Below are positions 5,937 to 6,244 of a stretch of DNA of 6,244 bases, piece after piece. Source of the stretch: CAYPZU01 sp964415395 (GTDB taxonomy: Bacteria > Chlamydiota > Chlamydiia > Chlamydiales > SM23-39); NCBI GenBank assembly GCA_964415395.1, contig CAYPZU010000100.1:1-6244 (forward strand), read 5' to 3'. Positions within the stretch are counted from its first letter, which is position 1. Each line of letters starts with the position of its first letter. The notes beneath the pieces were generated by a model. It was not told where the DNA came from and did no database searches. It saw only the letters and a list, made by a program, of their open reading frames with translations. The position numbers and the translations under genes are program-made.

Positions 5937-5952
5937 ACACTATATATTGTAG
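5937..5952. promoter_or_regulatory. NrdR box overlapping the nrdA promoter
   Basis: ACACTATATATTGTAG matches 14 of 16 positions of the NrdR consensus acaCwAtATaTwGtgt, including the whole ten-base core. It covers the predicted -10 element. NrdR is a Zn-ribbon plus ATP-cone repressor that senses (d)ATP and controls ribonucleotide reductase genes; a chlamydial NrdR acting on nrdAB has been described. The nrdR gene is not in this window. Confidence 0.8.
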
Positions 5953-5973
5953 TTCGGACTTTCGCGTCCACAA
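5946..5973 (-). promoter_or_regulatory. Predicted nrdAB promoter
   Basis: On the minus strand TTGTGG (5968-5973) and TACAAT (5946-5951) are separated by 16 bases; the -10 has five of six consensus bases, the -35 is poor. Transcription would start near 5939, giving a leader of about 120 bases. A long T-run lies just upstream of the -35, and a small inverted repeat (GGAC at 5956-5959, GTCC at 5966-5969) sits in the spacer. The overlap with the NrdR box supports this choice over other AT-rich candidates. Confidence 0.55.
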
Positions 5974-6026
5974 AAAAATGAAACGTTTTTTGTTCTTTCA
6001 ATGTGAACGGGATGAGGTCGGGGATT

Positions 6027-6244
6027 TTACGCCTTTCCCGCTTTTTTTCGATGCCAAAAAATAAGCGAAGCGGCGAGTAAAAGGAGCAGAAACGATTTTG
6101 CGCCGAGCGTCCAAAAAGATTCGACCGGCGATAGGCCTGCGAGAAAATTCAGCAGCCGTCCGATCCAAATTCCGCCGAGGAAGATGAATGCGAAGACAGC
6201 AGTTCCCAGGCAGAAGCTGAAGCTTTTCCGGAATGCGAGAAGCG
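6027..6244 (-). CDS. 3' end of a membrane protein gene (start outside window)
   Basis: The minus-strand frame is open from the window edge to the TAA at 6027-6029, giving the last 71 residues of a protein. It shows two hydrophobic segments, about residues 9-28 of the visible part (SFCLGTAVFAFIFLGGIWIG) and 49-63 (KSFLLLLLAASLIFW), joined by a loop containing SPVESFW. It closes with the basic tail HRKKAGKA, which by the positive-inside rule should face the cytoplasm. The strong hydrophobic pattern in only this frame supports a real gene. In C. trachomatis I recall pssA (phosphatidylserine synthase) next to nrdA, but I cannot see a CDP-alcohol phosphotransferase motif here, so identity is open. 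It reads in the same direction as nrdA, with a 206-base gap that holds the nrdA promoter. Confidence 0.7.
   Translation of the reverse strand, partial: LLAFRKSFSFCLGTAVFAFIFLGGIWIGRLLNFLAGLSPVESFWTLGAKSFLLLLLAASLIFWHRKKAGKA

Noticed and set aside
5971..5992. A/T-only hairpin (CAAAAAA with TTTTTTG) upstream of the nrdA -35, possible terminator of the upstream membrane-protein gene
   Set aside because: The stem has one GC pair only; it is expected by chance in such A/T runs and too weak to call.

Overview
The window looks like a chromosomal piece from a member of the Chlamydiota, probably an environmental (Parachlamydiales-like) lineage rather than Chlamydia itself. The main evidence is the nrdA-nrdB pair. 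NrdB has phenylalanine where class Ia/Ib proteins carry the radical tyrosine, plus the six-ligand set of the Mn/Fe class Ic enzyme first described in Chlamydia trachomatis. NrdA has a long N-terminal extension built of ATP-cones. A short Lys/Arg-rich, histone-like protein also fits. The coding DNA is clearly richer in G+C than in Chlamydia, while the intergenic spacers are very AT-rich. The assignment is an inference from remembered family sequences, not a search.

Layout. 1-299: 3' end of a helical protein gene of unknown function on the + strand. 297-327: terminator reading on the - strand. 357-680 (-): small basic histone-like protein. 801-1103 (-): 100-residue helical protein of unknown function. 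1104-1296: AT-rich divergent spacer with a good minus-strand promoter and a short perfect inverted repeat. 1297-1482 (+): tiny exported protein with a CGCG motif. 1487-1514: terminator of nrdB, lying between two convergent genes. 1522-2580 (-) nrdB and 2593-5820 (-) nrdA, a tight operon with nrdA first. 5821-6026: nrdA control region, with a sigma-70-type promoter, two NrdR-box-like palindromes 33 bp apart and a terminator-like hairpin in the leader. 6027-6244 (-): 3' end of a membrane-protein gene that runs off the window.

How it works together. NrdA (catalytic, allosteric) and NrdB (metal cofactor, radical generator) form the ribonucleotide reductase that supplies dNTPs. The boxes overlapping the promoter suggest repression by NrdR when (d)ATP is plentiful, as shown for C. 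trachomatis NrdR. Possible transcript attenuation in the leader is a hypothesis. The remaining small genes have no demonstrable link to nucleotide metabolism. I see no mobile element, CRISPR array, tRNA or rRNA. No wholly new system can be claimed; the points most worth follow-up are the nrdA control region, the triple ATP-cone layout and the small exported CGCG protein.
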